From: Clostridium sp. UBA699
Lineage (GTDB): Bacteria > Bacillota > Clostridia > Clostridiales > Clostridiaceae
Direction: 5' to 3'
DNA length: 64,000 bases
Assembly: GCA_002298915.1 (NCBI GenBank)
Contig: DBML01000016.1
Location: 1 to 64,000, forward strand
Shown here piece after piece: positions 7,507 to 17,051 of the stretch; position 1 is the first letter of the stretch; each line of letters opens with the position of its first letter. The notes beneath the pieces were generated by a model. That model did no database searches and was not told where the DNA came from. It was given only the letters and a program-made list of their open reading frames with translations. The position numbers and the translations under genes were made by a program.

Positions 7507-9366
7507 CTAATCGATTCTATCAATATCAAAGAACCCAATATTAGTATTGTCTAATGTGCCAACTATAAGTGCTCTATCCAGTAATCTATTACCATTCTCA
7601 CAACAAGTTTCTGGTAGTAATGCGCAATTGTGACATGATGCCAAATTACATGAATCCGGCCCTTGCCCTAAAGATTGAATACATACTGGATCCGATGAAC
7701 ACCACTTAGCATTTTCCACAGCGGATATTATTGTATCCTCAATTCTACTTGGCAATCCTTGTCTTACTAATCCACCTAGCGAACCTTCTGAGTCTCCTGA
7801 AGCGGTGTATATTAAAACACCATACATAGGATTTTCCTCTTCTCTATCTCGATAGCAATATATTCTTTCACGTATTGAAGAACTACCATAACCACATTCA
7901 AAACTCAACTGATTTATTAATATATGCGCAAAAGTATGAATCAAAACATACTTGGGATTAAGATTACACTCTTTTGAATTTCTACTTTCAAGCATAACAT
8001 TAAGTGATTTATTTAAACTATTAATTCTATTAATAACGTCAGTTCGTTTAGACCATTCTTCTAGTGATTGACTATCAAACTCAAAGAAAATACCTTCGCC
8101 AAAAACTTCTATAGCAGGTAACCACTCCCCATTTCCTGTTCTAAGCATTTGCTTCTTCTCACGTATACTTTGGCTTTCATTTGGTTGTAATCTTGAAAAA
8201 CCCACGAAAGCCCTTGTTTCTCTTAATTTTGGCACAAGGGAAATACTTTTGAAAAATGGTTGGATAATAGGATGATATTTATTTATGTTATAATTTATGG
8301 AATGAAATTTCATTTTGTCACCGCCGCTACTTTTAACTAGAACTTTATATTCAGCAAATCGATAAGATTCTTCAGATATTTCTTCATTAATTTCCTGCTC
8401 AGCATCTGAATTATTGATTCTCTTTAATGTTGCATCGACCAGTTCCTCATAATTTACATTCTTTGCCAGAGCCAACATTTTGATATTATCTAAATCAAGT
8501 TCATCGTTAATACGTCTACTTATTATCATTTCATAAAATTCGTCTAAAATTTCAGTAATCCTTTTATTTGTAGTAATATCATCGACAGGAATATAAATTG
8601 AACTTTTTATATCGGCAAACCACACATTCAGTCCGCCTCGCTGAACAACTTTCACCGATTTTCTGCATGGATGTGCTTCATCATTTTCAATTCCAAGCCA
8701 AGGTTTTGCTCCTTTACAGAGATATATTGAATCTAATGCTCCATCTTTCGTAGCACCTGCCATACTTCTTTTGGCTCCGCAGGAACATTCATAAAAAACA
8801 CCTGATAATGATGCTGACACACCGCCTGTACTTCTTCTAAGTCTACATGTATCCTTAATTGGCTTTGGATTACTTGGATTGCCATGCACCCATTCCATAA
8901 TAGGAAAGTCATCTACATGTCCATTCTCGCAAATAACAATAAATCTTTCTGGAATTAGCTTTCTTTTGAACTTTTTTTCTGAACATGTTCTTCCTTGGGA
9001 CCAATGATACCCATCGCATCTCTGTTGTCCTGAATAATAACTTGTTTTCATCATTGTCCCACAGAAAGGACAATACTGCCATCTCGGAAATCTTACAGCC
9101 GGAATTTTGATTAAAGCATTTATCTTGTCCGACTCAGGATCTCTAAAATCAGGAGGTGTTCTTAACTCTTTTATTCCAAGTCTCTTTTCTAATCTTTCAT
9201 CCTTAATAACAAACTCCCGCTTGTTATTACCAAAATACCACATATCTAATCCAGCAATCATTAATGATTCATCCTCAGGGAATGGAACTATCGACCCAAC
9301 TCCCCATGGACTAATTAATTGCGATCTCCTAACTGGTCTTTTTAAATATGCCATACTAATCATCAT
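7507..9366 (-). CDS. drmB: DrmB-like DUF1998 protein of a DISARM-type defence system
   Basis: About 619 residues. Begins AYLKRPVRRSQLISPWGVGSIV, the usual DrmB opening. Cys pairs at CPFCGTMM and CSCGAKRS suggest zinc ribbons. The C-terminal DUF1998 region has FAHILINQLSFECGYGSSSIRER, YTASGDSEGSLGGL and a Cys-rich block (CSSDPVC...CNLASCHNCALLPETCCE). DrmB pairs with the DrmA helicase in the DISARM core and is proposed to shape its DNA loading. The gene overlaps the drmA-like stop by 11 bp. Three candidate starts exist (9366, 9363, 9354); the last gives the canonical MAYLKRP but is far from the AGGGG site. Confidence 0.88.
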   Translation of the reverse strand: MMISMAYLKRPVRRSQLISPWGVGSIVPFPEDESLMIAGLDMWYFGNNKREFVIKDERLEKRLGIKELRTPPDFRDPESDKINALIKIPAVRFPRWQYCPFCGTMMKTSYYSGQQRCDGYHWSQGRTCSEKKFKRKLIPERFIVICENGHVDDFPIMEWVHGNPSNPKPIKDTCRLRRSTGGVSASLSGVFYECSCGAKRSMAGATKDGALDSIYLCKGAKPWLGIENDEAHPCRKSVKVVQRGGLNVWFADIKSSIYIPVDDITTNKRITEILDEFYEMIISRRINDELDLDNIKMLALAKNVNYEELVDATLKRINNSDAEQEINEEISEESYRFAEYKVLVKSSGGDKMKFHSINYNINKYHPIIQPFFKSISLVPKLRETRAFVGFSRLQPNESQSIREKKQMLRTGNGEWLPAIEVFGEGIFFEFDSQSLEEWSKRTDVINRINSLNKSLNVMLESRNSKECNLNPKYVLIHTFAHILINQLSFECGYGSSSIRERIYCYRDREEENPMYGVLIYTASGDSEGSLGGLVRQGLPSRIEDTIISAVENAKWCSSDPVCIQSLGQGPDSCNLASCHNCALLPETCCENGNRLLDRALIVGTLDNTNIGFFDIDRID

Positions 9367-12300
9367 CCCCTATTGAATATTCATTACTTAACACATTAAC
9401 TTCACATGATGAATCTGCACTTCTCATGGAAGTCGGTGTTGAAAAACCTCTTTCTTCCCAAGCCTCGTTCGGAACACTTCCTGCAGGGTACATAAGTGGC
9501 AAAGGTGGTTGTGAAGTAAAATCATGATACTTTTGTGGAGAATCGTTTTTCCATTTTTTTAATATTTCGCTTAAACGGGACATAATATCATTCAATTCAT
9601 CTTTATCAATTGATTCAACTCTTGTTCTTATCGTCTCAAATATCTTTTTCTTCATTTCTTCACTCGGAAGAATTTTGGGATCATTATATGAATCTTCACT
9701 GCTCAAAAGTCTTATCATCCCAATTAAAATTGCATGTAATGCTCTATCTCTGAGCGGAGCTGAAAATGGAGTAACACTTGTAGGTTCTACATGACAATAA
9801 ATTCTCGAATGGTATGATTTAAATTGTTCGTAGTGCGATCTATCTCTAGGTTTTCCAGGGTTATATAAAGTAAAAATAACACCTGGTGCACTTTCGTTTC
9901 TTCCGACTCGGCTCGTAGCTTGGATATATTCTGATGTTGTCTTAGGCTGACCCGTCATTGTCATTAATCCTAGTCTGGGCACATCAACACCTACAGAAAT
10001 CATATTTGTTGCAAGACAAATATCAACAGGTCTTTTTTCTTCCTTCTCTGTTGGGTAAGTTATACTTAAATTTTGGAGACTCATCGGAACTTTGTCACTT
10101 TTTATACGACTTGTAAGTTCTTCATATCTCCATATATACCTTCTTTTTTCTTTATAACCCTCTTCTTTATCTTCCATTCTCCTTTTATAGATAGTATGTA
10201 AATATTCATCAATGTCAGCACTTATCCAAGTTGCCGTTTGTCCGAGTTCTCTCAAACTATTGAAGTACCCAAGGTTTGTCCAATATGGATCCCTTTCTTT
10301 CTCACTATTCACTTCAATTTTTTTCGCTGCATACAAAAGTGATGCATATAATCTAATTGAAGTCATCGCATAAGATGAAGATGCTAATGCCATTATACCT
10401 ACGTATTTTCTTCCTACCTTAGTTTTATCTTCAACAGCGAAAAAAGAATCTCCTGCATTTATACCTGAAGGTGGGAATTGCATCACTTTCTCTTTTCCAC
10501 AATTGTAAAGAGAATTACATTGTTCTTTTGATCGACTAATTGTAGCAGTAGATGCAACTATCTTGGGATATATTTTTTTATCTCCCCAATATTGACTACA
10601 AAGTTCACTTATCATGGTTTCATAATGTCCAACCATAGAACCTAATGGTCCTGAAATCAAATGTAACTCGTCCTGAATAATCAAATCAGGAGAGTTTATT
10701 TTGATTCCATTATCTATCCCAAATAATTTCTGAGCTTTAGGTAGATATGGTAACATTGCAAACTTATCAACTGTCCCAAGCAAAAGGGTAGGGGGATTTT
10801 CATAAATTTCTTCATCAATCAATGTCAGCGGTAAATTAAAATTATCCTTCGAGAAATCACAATCTTCATTTGAACATTGAAATGCAATTTTGGTCGGATG
10901 CATTGTCTTTTTATAACCAGCAATTTTTTTATTTTTAAGGTTAATGTATCCCATCTGTGCACCACACCAAGGACATTTCAACATGATGAAAGGATTGTCC
11001 GAGTTCTTACCTTCGTATAACTTTTTGAATATTTTGACGGCTTCTGACGTATTATTTGGGGTGGTTTCCTTTCCGACCCACAACCCAATAGTAATTCTTG
11101 AATCCCCTAAATCATTTTGATTTTCACATCTGATTATTTCGCATGCACATATCATTGAGGAGGCTCGTTCATACTGTTGAGCTGTAAGCAATCTTAAGGT
11201 ATATCTCATTAATATTGCAGTTCCGTTATCTACATTATTATTTAATCTTCGCAAGAAAATAGTATATGCAGATAAACCTAAATATGCTTCTGTTTTTCCA
11301 CCGCCTGTTGGAAACCATATTAAATCAACGTTTTTACGCTCATCACTTATCTTATCTGACATTGACTTGAGATTAAGTAAAATAAAAGCTAGCTGAAAAG
11401 GTCTCCATTTTCCATACTGTCCGCGATTGTCATACCAAGTAGAACTGTCATCAATTTTTGGTAAATGTTCATACTTCTTATTTAAAATAATAGTATCCAG
11501 GGAATCCTGCCATTCCTGCAGCGGCAAGTTGTAATGTAATTGTTGCATCAACATTGCTCTATTCATAAATCGAAATGCTTTGGCAACAAGTGAATCTGTT
11601 TTTAATAATTGAACTCCACCACACATTCTGACATAGCACTTTTCACAACTTTCAATATGTCTATTTGCGGTTTCTTTATAATTTTCATCTAACTGAATGC
11701 ATTCCATCTTGAGACGTTCAATCCATTCCTTATATTTTTGGCACAACAATTCCAACTCATTTATTGTGGCCTCAAAATCTCCCCTATCACTCATTTTATA
11801 CATCTCCAAAGATACTCCATCAATTGAAGCCGGAACAATAGGTTTTATTTCGTAAGTTGGGAAAATGGATGTTATGATTTCAGATACCTTCCCATCTTTT
11901 TCTTTCCAGTCAACGGAACAACCATGACCTATAGCATAATTTTTAACATTTCTATAAAGCAATTGATTAGATAAATATTCCTCATCTTTGCAAAGCTTTT
12001 CATTATTAGGCAAAGGAAGAAATCCAGTATTACAAACTATCGAAAATTCAGATTGAAAGTAACAATCTTCGTCTTTCACCGGTTCCATACCTATTTTCTT
12101 CGAATTTTCCAATGTAAAAGTATATATGGTACTATTTGTATTAATATCATAATAACGATAAGTTATTATAAACTTCAAATTGGTTTTAGCTTCATTATTT
12201 CTTACTTCATAATTTTTGACTTTAGCTTTTTTTGTTGGAAGCTCGACCCTTCTGTTTTCATTATTCCATGTTATCTGATTTCGCAAATATCTCGTGGATT

Positions 12301-12748
12301 TTTTTTCAGTTTTTGGATCCACTACAGTTACACAATTATATATTCCAGCTTTAACATAAATTATTAAATCACTCTCACTACTTAAAGATGCTGTTATACT
12401 AATAGCAGACTGACGATAAGAATTTGAAAGATTTATTACTTCCTCTTCATTTTCAAGCAACTCTTTTGTTACACTTTTTTTGTCATCAGTATCATCAACC
12501 ATTTTCTCTTCTGATAAATCGATATCTGTTTCTAAGGAAACCGAATCTTCTCTCATTTCAATTGCTTTTGAATCAGATACTCCCTGAGGAAAAAGAATTC
12601 CAGCAGAATACCTTATCCTTGGAGGATCTATATTTAATATCTCCTCTCCGTTATTCTGAACCATATCCTCGAAATCAATCGGATCCGGACCTATAAATTC
12701 TTTCTTAATAGTTTCAATTATTTGATTCCTTCTCATATCTTCACTCAC
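9356..12748 (-). CDS. drmA: DrmA-like SF2 helicase of a DISARM-type defence system
   Basis: 1130 residues. Motifs, roughly: Walker A WFPTGGGKTEAYLG near residue 480; a Cys4 zinc knuckle (CPWCGAQ ... CSNEDCDF) near 590-625; DEAD-like box DELHLISG near 694; motif V NMISVGVDVPRLGLM near 925; motif VI TSRVGRNE near 947. This helicase architecture with an internal zinc finger and long N-terminal region is that of DISARM DrmA, the translocase that blocks incoming phage DNA. Start GTG at 12748 follows GAGGTG and overlaps the preceding gene by 8 bp, pointing to translational coupling. Confidence 0.88.
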   Translation of the reverse strand: MSEDMRRNQIIETIKKEFIGPDPIDFEDMVQNNGEEILNIDPPRIRYSAGILFPQGVSDSKAIEMREDSVSLETDIDLSEEKMVDDTDDKKSVTKELLENEEEVINLSNSYRQSAISITASLSSESDLIIYVKAGIYNCVTVVDPKTEKKSTRYLRNQITWNNENRRVELPTKKAKVKNYEVRNNEAKTNLKFIITYRYYDINTNSTIYTFTLENSKKIGMEPVKDEDCYFQSEFSIVCNTGFLPLPNNEKLCKDEEYLSNQLLYRNVKNYAIGHGCSVDWKEKDGKVSEIITSIFPTYEIKPIVPASIDGVSLEMYKMSDRGDFEATINELELLCQKYKEWIERLKMECIQLDENYKETANRHIESCEKCYVRMCGGVQLLKTDSLVAKAFRFMNRAMLMQQLHYNLPLQEWQDSLDTIILNKKYEHLPKIDDSSTWYDNRGQYGKWRPFQLAFILLNLKSMSDKISDERKNVDLIWFPTGGGKTEAYLGLSAYTIFLRRLNNNVDNGTAILMRYTLRLLTAQQYERASSMICACEIIRCENQNDLGDSRITIGLWVGKETTPNNTSEAVKIFKKLYEGKNSDNPFIMLKCPWCGAQMGYINLKNKKIAGYKKTMHPTKIAFQCSNEDCDFSKDNFNLPLTLIDEEIYENPPTLLLGTVDKFAMLPYLPKAQKLFGIDNGIKINSPDLIIQDELHLISGPLGSMVGHYETMISELCSQYWGDKKIYPKIVASTATISRSKEQCNSLYNCGKEKVMQFPPSGINAGDSFFAVEDKTKVGRKYVGIMALASSSYAMTSIRLYASLLYAAKKIEVNSEKERDPYWTNLGYFNSLRELGQTATWISADIDEYLHTIYKRRMEDKEEGYKEKRRYIWRYEELTSRIKSDKVPMSLQNLSITYPTEKEEKRPVDICLATNMISVGVDVPRLGLMTMTGQPKTTSEYIQATSRVGRNESAPGVIFTLYNPGKPRDRSHYEQFKSYHSRIYCHVEPTSVTPFSAPLRDRALHAILIGMIRLLSSEDSYNDPKILPSEEMKKKIFETIRTRVESIDKDELNDIMSRLSEILKKWKNDSPQKYHDFTSQPPLPLMYPAGSVPNEAWEERGFSTPTSMRSADSSCEVNVLSNEYSIGDDD

Positions 12749-14471
12749 TGTAACACCTCATCAATAGTTTTTTCCGTTCTTTATCTGCTTTTTCGGTCTC
12801 AAAAACATACAGTGCAGTTCTTGCTCTACTTAATGCAACATACATTAACTTATCATGCTCGAAAGTATTGATATCACAAATAATTACTACCGAATTTTCA
12901 AGTCCCTTATATGCTTGAATTGTACTGAAAGTAATTCTACCTGTTATTTCAGGTCTATATTCTTCAATTTTGAATCCAGTCAATAAACTAACAACTGAAT
13001 TTTGAAACTTATACGGTGAGAGAATTACAATTTTTGACTCTTCTAATTTTTCAGATTTCAATTTTAATATTAGATTTGAAAGTTTGTTTTTTTGTTCTTC
13101 AGCAGTATTGTATGTAATATAATTCACTGGTGGCCCATCAATATTTGTTTCAAAATAGTTGTATTTAACACCTGTTAAATACTTAATTTCATTTCCTATC
13201 TGTTTTGTGTTCCTACAGTTAATCCTGAGTTTATAACGTATAAATGAAGTTCGATTTTCCAAAAGGTTTATCATGTATTCAGGGGTTTCTTCTTTATTAT
13301 AAATGGCCTGCATTGTAAAATCACCGAACATGCTCCATCGTCCTCGATTAATTCCGCCTTTCAGAATTGAATCAATGACATCAAGGTAATCCGAGTTTAG
13401 CAAATCTTGAGCCTCATCAATAACAATTTTATCGAAATAAATTTGTTTCTTTTCTAATGACTCAAGAGCAATTAAAGGCATTTCTTTTCTATAAAAATCA
13501 GAATCATCTTCAGTATTAGGATAGTTTATCTTCATATTTGCCAAGCTTGCCATGTATCGTAAAAAAGAATGAAATGAGCCTATATATTCTGGTTGTAATC
13601 CTTTATCCAATGAAGAAAAATATCTTTTAAGCCATTCAGCTAACATTGTGTTGAAGCAAAATAAGGCTACCTTCTCCCCATTTACTACGGATTTTTTAAC
13701 CTCTTCTATTGCTATTAATGTTTTGCCGGTTCCGGCAGCTCCTTGTATCAAACATCTTGGATTATCTTCCAATTGATCTAGACATTTCATCTGCTCCCCT
13801 GTTAATGATACTAACGCTTCTTCCGTGTAGTTTATTTGTGTTGAGATTAGTATTGCTTTATCGAAGTCTCCTCTGAGCATGTTTGCAAATTCACGCACTG
13901 TCTTTGTATCGGGTAGTTTTTCTGGTTTCATTGGACCATACTTCTCTCCCCATTTTTTTCTGTAGTATTTTGAAAGTCGTTTTATATATGCACTTACATT
14001 ACGTCCATCATTAATATCAAATACTTGGCACTGATCGAAGTCGAAATCTTCAACCTGAAAAATTATATCAGGAAACATGACACCTGCTCCAAATAAAAGA
14101 TTGTTAAATTTATGATTCGTTCCACATTTCTTCCTCACCGTTTCAAACAAACTAAATATACCTTCATTAGCCTGTTCGAAAGGTCCTCTTTCTTTACTTG
14201 CTGTTTGTCCATACTTATTCGTAAAATGCCATATGCCATTTTCTCTTTTAACTCTTCCGCCTTTAACTTCTAAAGCGAATACTCCTAATTTTGGTGCAAC
14301 AACAATAAAATCAACCTCTCCATACAAAAGAGTTTTATGATTCGCAATTCCAAGGGAATGCAAAACAACCCATCCTTCCGTTTCAGGATCATCTCGAAAC
14401 CATTCAAATATTTTTCTCTCAGCATTACTTTTCACCTCTGGTGAAATTAAAGATGGTATCATTCTTGCCAC
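12741..14471 (-). CDS. NERD nuclease-SF1 (UvrD-like) helicase fusion
   Basis: 576 residues. The N-terminal NERD domain (~20-135) has a PD-(D/E)xK-like core: GEVDFIVVAPKLGVFALEVKGG. The C-terminal superfamily-1 helicase has Walker A GAAGTGKTLIAIEE near residue 247, Walker B VIDEAQDL near 354, FSTIQAYKGLE and the motif VI-like YVALSRARTALYVF near 550. Such proteins could unwind and cut DNA; the phage-defence role is inferred from position. It lies between drmE-like and drmA-like genes, overlapping the latter by 8 bp. AGGAGG precedes the GTG start; ATG 14462 is an alternative. It is not part of the standard DISARM gene set. Confidence 0.85.
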   Translation of the reverse strand: MARMIPSLISPEVKSNAERKIFEWFRDDPETEGWVVLHSLGIANHKTLLYGEVDFIVVAPKLGVFALEVKGGRVKRENGIWHFTNKYGQTASKERGPFEQANEGIFSLFETVRKKCGTNHKFNNLLFGAGVMFPDIIFQVEDFDFDQCQVFDINDGRNVSAYIKRLSKYYRKKWGEKYGPMKPEKLPDTKTVREFANMLRGDFDKAILISTQINYTEEALVSLTGEQMKCLDQLEDNPRCLIQGAAGTGKTLIAIEEVKKSVVNGEKVALFCFNTMLAEWLKRYFSSLDKGLQPEYIGSFHSFLRYMASLANMKINYPNTEDDSDFYRKEMPLIALESLEKKQIYFDKIVIDEAQDLLNSDYLDVIDSILKGGINRGRWSMFGDFTMQAIYNKEETPEYMINLLENRTSFIRYKLRINCRNTKQIGNEIKYLTGVKYNYFETNIDGPPVNYITYNTAEEQKNKLSNLILKLKSEKLEESKIVILSPYKFQNSVVSLLTGFKIEEYRPEITGRITFSTIQAYKGLENSVVIICDINTFEHDKLMYVALSRARTALYVFETEKADKERKKLLMRCYSE

Positions 14472-14488
14472 TCAAAAGCCACCTCCTA

Positions 14489-17047
14489 TTATTCGCTTAT
14501 TATTATGTTCGCAGAATTCGAGTTAACCAACATTTGAGTCCCTATGTCTTTAACTTTTAGAATTTTTACATTCCCAATATCTTCTAATTCAACAACCATT
14601 GATTCCCATAAATCTTCCGTACCTAACACTCCAAATTCTTGTATCTTTTGAGCTATTTGCTTTTTTAGTTTCTCAGATAGTACTTTTCCAGCTTTAATAT
14701 GAGCTCGCTTCACTTCTTTACCAGAGTTGTAGATGTCTTCATACTTTTCCTGAAGAACTTGATCTCCCGTAATAATACCAATATATTTTAGATCTTCAAT
14801 ATCTTGAGGTGATATTATATCTTCATTTTTCATCCATTGTCTAACTGTATATTGATTTTTAGTACATCCTGCTTTTCTCAATTTACGATATATGTCCTCG
14901 AAATTCGAAAAAATGCTTTCTATTAGCAATGCTTCCTTCCACTTTGTCGCATATCCTCTATATCCAGATTTTCCACTATTTTTCAATATTATGTCTGCAA
15001 GTTCTTTTATCAAATCATGTTGAGATTCTCTTTCTACAATGAAATCTCCTATTTTCAATTCTGAAGGTAGTATCATACATATTTCATCTTTAATTCCTGA
15101 AATGATATCTGTAATAGTTATTATTTTATGGGATGTTTTATAAAATGCAAAATAACCTCCAACAAAATCTATAGGGAGAACCTCAACTTGTTCTTCAGAA
15201 TTGACATTTGATGAATATTCACGATACTTATTTTCTTTAAGTATTAATTCGATTTCGGACAATTCATCATTTTTAAACTCATCATTAACAGACCATATAT
15301 CTTCGTGGCATTCTTTTTTATTAAAAACAATTTCCGGGTTAATTAATTCAACAATATCTGATTGATTTCTTTTCTTCGATGCACTCTCCCAATATCTTAG
15401 ATGCGAATTTTTCCACCTTTCCTCATATTCATATAGTAATATTAGATATTCTTTTGCATCATATCCAAAAACAACCTGTTTCATAAATTCTTTTCCAAAC
15501 CAACTTGTTATTACAATTAAATCAAACTCTTGAAACATTGCTTCATGATATTCTGTTCTTAAAAATATATTTATCTTTGTATTTATATGTCTCTGGTCAC
15601 AGATTTCTTCCCAGAATTTTTGGCATTTGTTTTTGTCTACTTTTTCGTGTACCACAATACATATATTCCCATATGATTTTGAAAACAGATAATTTGATAA
15701 ATCAGTTATTTTTTTAAAATCATAGCCATTACAAAATATACTCTTTAAGTTATTAAGAACATTATTAAAATCTTCATACATATCCTTTGATATGTATCTT
15801 TTCTCCATATCTAGTATACTCTTATAGTTCTTTATATCATTTCCAATCTCTTCTAGCTCTTTTTCATGAAAATAGTAAATATTTCTCAATGCTAGAAATG
15901 ATAGATCAAATAATTTATTATATAAATTTGTCATATTCAAAGAAGCTTCTTCAATTTGTTTTGAATATAAATATAGATTTTTCAATATGTAACTAATTTC
16001 ACTTGACTTACTTTCAATATAATCAATCTTTTGTTCTGCGCAGTTTTTTATTTTTTTCTCAATTGGAGATGAACATGTGCTTATTAAATTTTTTGTTATA
16101 TTTTCTTTATCCCATCTCCAAACAGTAAATCCTCTTGATTCAAGAGATGCCAATGAAAAAGAATTTACAGTATTAGTAAAACATACTACATTTATATCTT
16201 TTTTTAATAAATCATCAAGAACGTCCAGTTCATTATTTAAAACATTTGAATTAGCAATATCTATGTATAAATATTTTTCATTTTTTTCGTTTAATATACT
16301 TTCGCAAATTAAATTAAGTTCCGAAGATACCACTATGGCAGGATCACCCTTCAACTGCCCTTTATTAATTACTTCAATATCACCACAATAATCGGGGTGC
16401 CCAAATAAAAGCAATTCAGAAATCTTCTTGCCACAGATTTCAACCTCATTAAACATATCCCTTGTTTTACCAAAAGGTGCAATATAATATACAGCACTAT
16501 CAAGATGGGTTTTATAATCAATTAAATCTGTTATGAGTCTTTCGATATCGCTCATTTTAGATCTTCGCATATTCATTTCACTTTTTGTTCTCGAAAATTC
16601 AGTATAAGTGGATAAACGTCTTCTTGTATCAGTCATTTGAAAATATGGAGATAATTCTATTGGAATACCAATAGTGAGATCTGAGCATTTTACAAACAAC
16701 CTTTGTCTTTCATCAGTTTCAATTCGATCAAATTCGACAACGCAATTGCCACACTTTAATTTCTGCCCTCTTTCGAAAACTTTGGGATTATAATTCTTTT
16801 TAATTTTACCTTTGATTATATCATCTATAACTTTTAAAATTATGATAAGAAAAAAACTTGTATCTTTTTCCGGCAAAACTAAGATTATTTTTTTTTGATT
16901 TTTTTCAATAATTTTTTCAACAAACTCAATATTAAACCTAATAAAAGGTGGTACGAAAATGACATCGTTGCCATCGCCTTTTATCTTCAAATCACAGAGA
17001 CTATTTTTCTTATTTAATACACTGTCTATATAACTTGACCACTCCAT
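14489..17047 (-). CDS. drmE: DrmE-like protein of class 2 DISARM
   Basis: 852 residues, Lys/Ile/Asn-rich, without an obvious enzymatic motif. By length, gene order next to a C5 methyltransferase and drmAB, and the N-terminal VIFVPPFIRFNIEFVEKII...KIILVLPEKD region, it fits DrmE, the class 2 DISARM component of unknown function. The C-terminal third (SGKSGYRGYATKW, then CTKNQYTVRQWMKNEDIISP) looks like an HTH-type wedge. ATG 17047 follows GGGGGT by seven bases and overlaps no gene; an earlier start at 17071 would lie inside the AIPR gene. The DrmE identification rests on context and memory of the family, not on catalytic residues. Confidence 0.68.
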   Translation of the reverse strand: MEWSSYIDSVLNKKNSLCDLKIKGDGNDVIFVPPFIRFNIEFVEKIIEKNQKKIILVLPEKDTSFFLIIILKVIDDIIKGKIKKNYNPKVFERGQKLKCGNCVVEFDRIETDERQRLFVKCSDLTIGIPIELSPYFQMTDTRRRLSTYTEFSRTKSEMNMRRSKMSDIERLITDLIDYKTHLDSAVYYIAPFGKTRDMFNEVEICGKKISELLLFGHPDYCGDIEVINKGQLKGDPAIVVSSELNLICESILNEKNEKYLYIDIANSNVLNNELDVLDDLLKKDINVVCFTNTVNSFSLASLESRGFTVWRWDKENITKNLISTCSSPIEKKIKNCAEQKIDYIESKSSEISYILKNLYLYSKQIEEASLNMTNLYNKLFDLSFLALRNIYYFHEKELEEIGNDIKNYKSILDMEKRYISKDMYEDFNNVLNNLKSIFCNGYDFKKITDLSNYLFSKSYGNICIVVHEKVDKNKCQKFWEEICDQRHINTKINIFLRTEYHEAMFQEFDLIVITSWFGKEFMKQVVFGYDAKEYLILLYEYEERWKNSHLRYWESASKKRNQSDIVELINPEIVFNKKECHEDIWSVNDEFKNDELSEIELILKENKYREYSSNVNSEEQVEVLPIDFVGGYFAFYKTSHKIITITDIISGIKDEICMILPSELKIGDFIVERESQHDLIKELADIILKNSGKSGYRGYATKWKEALLIESIFSNFEDIYRKLRKAGCTKNQYTVRQWMKNEDIISPQDIEDLKYIGIITGDQVLQEKYEDIYNSGKEVKRAHIKAGKVLSEKLKKQIAQKIQEFGVLGTEDLWESMVVELEDIGNVKILKVKDIGTQMLVNSNSANIIISE

Positions 17048-17051
17048 TAGA

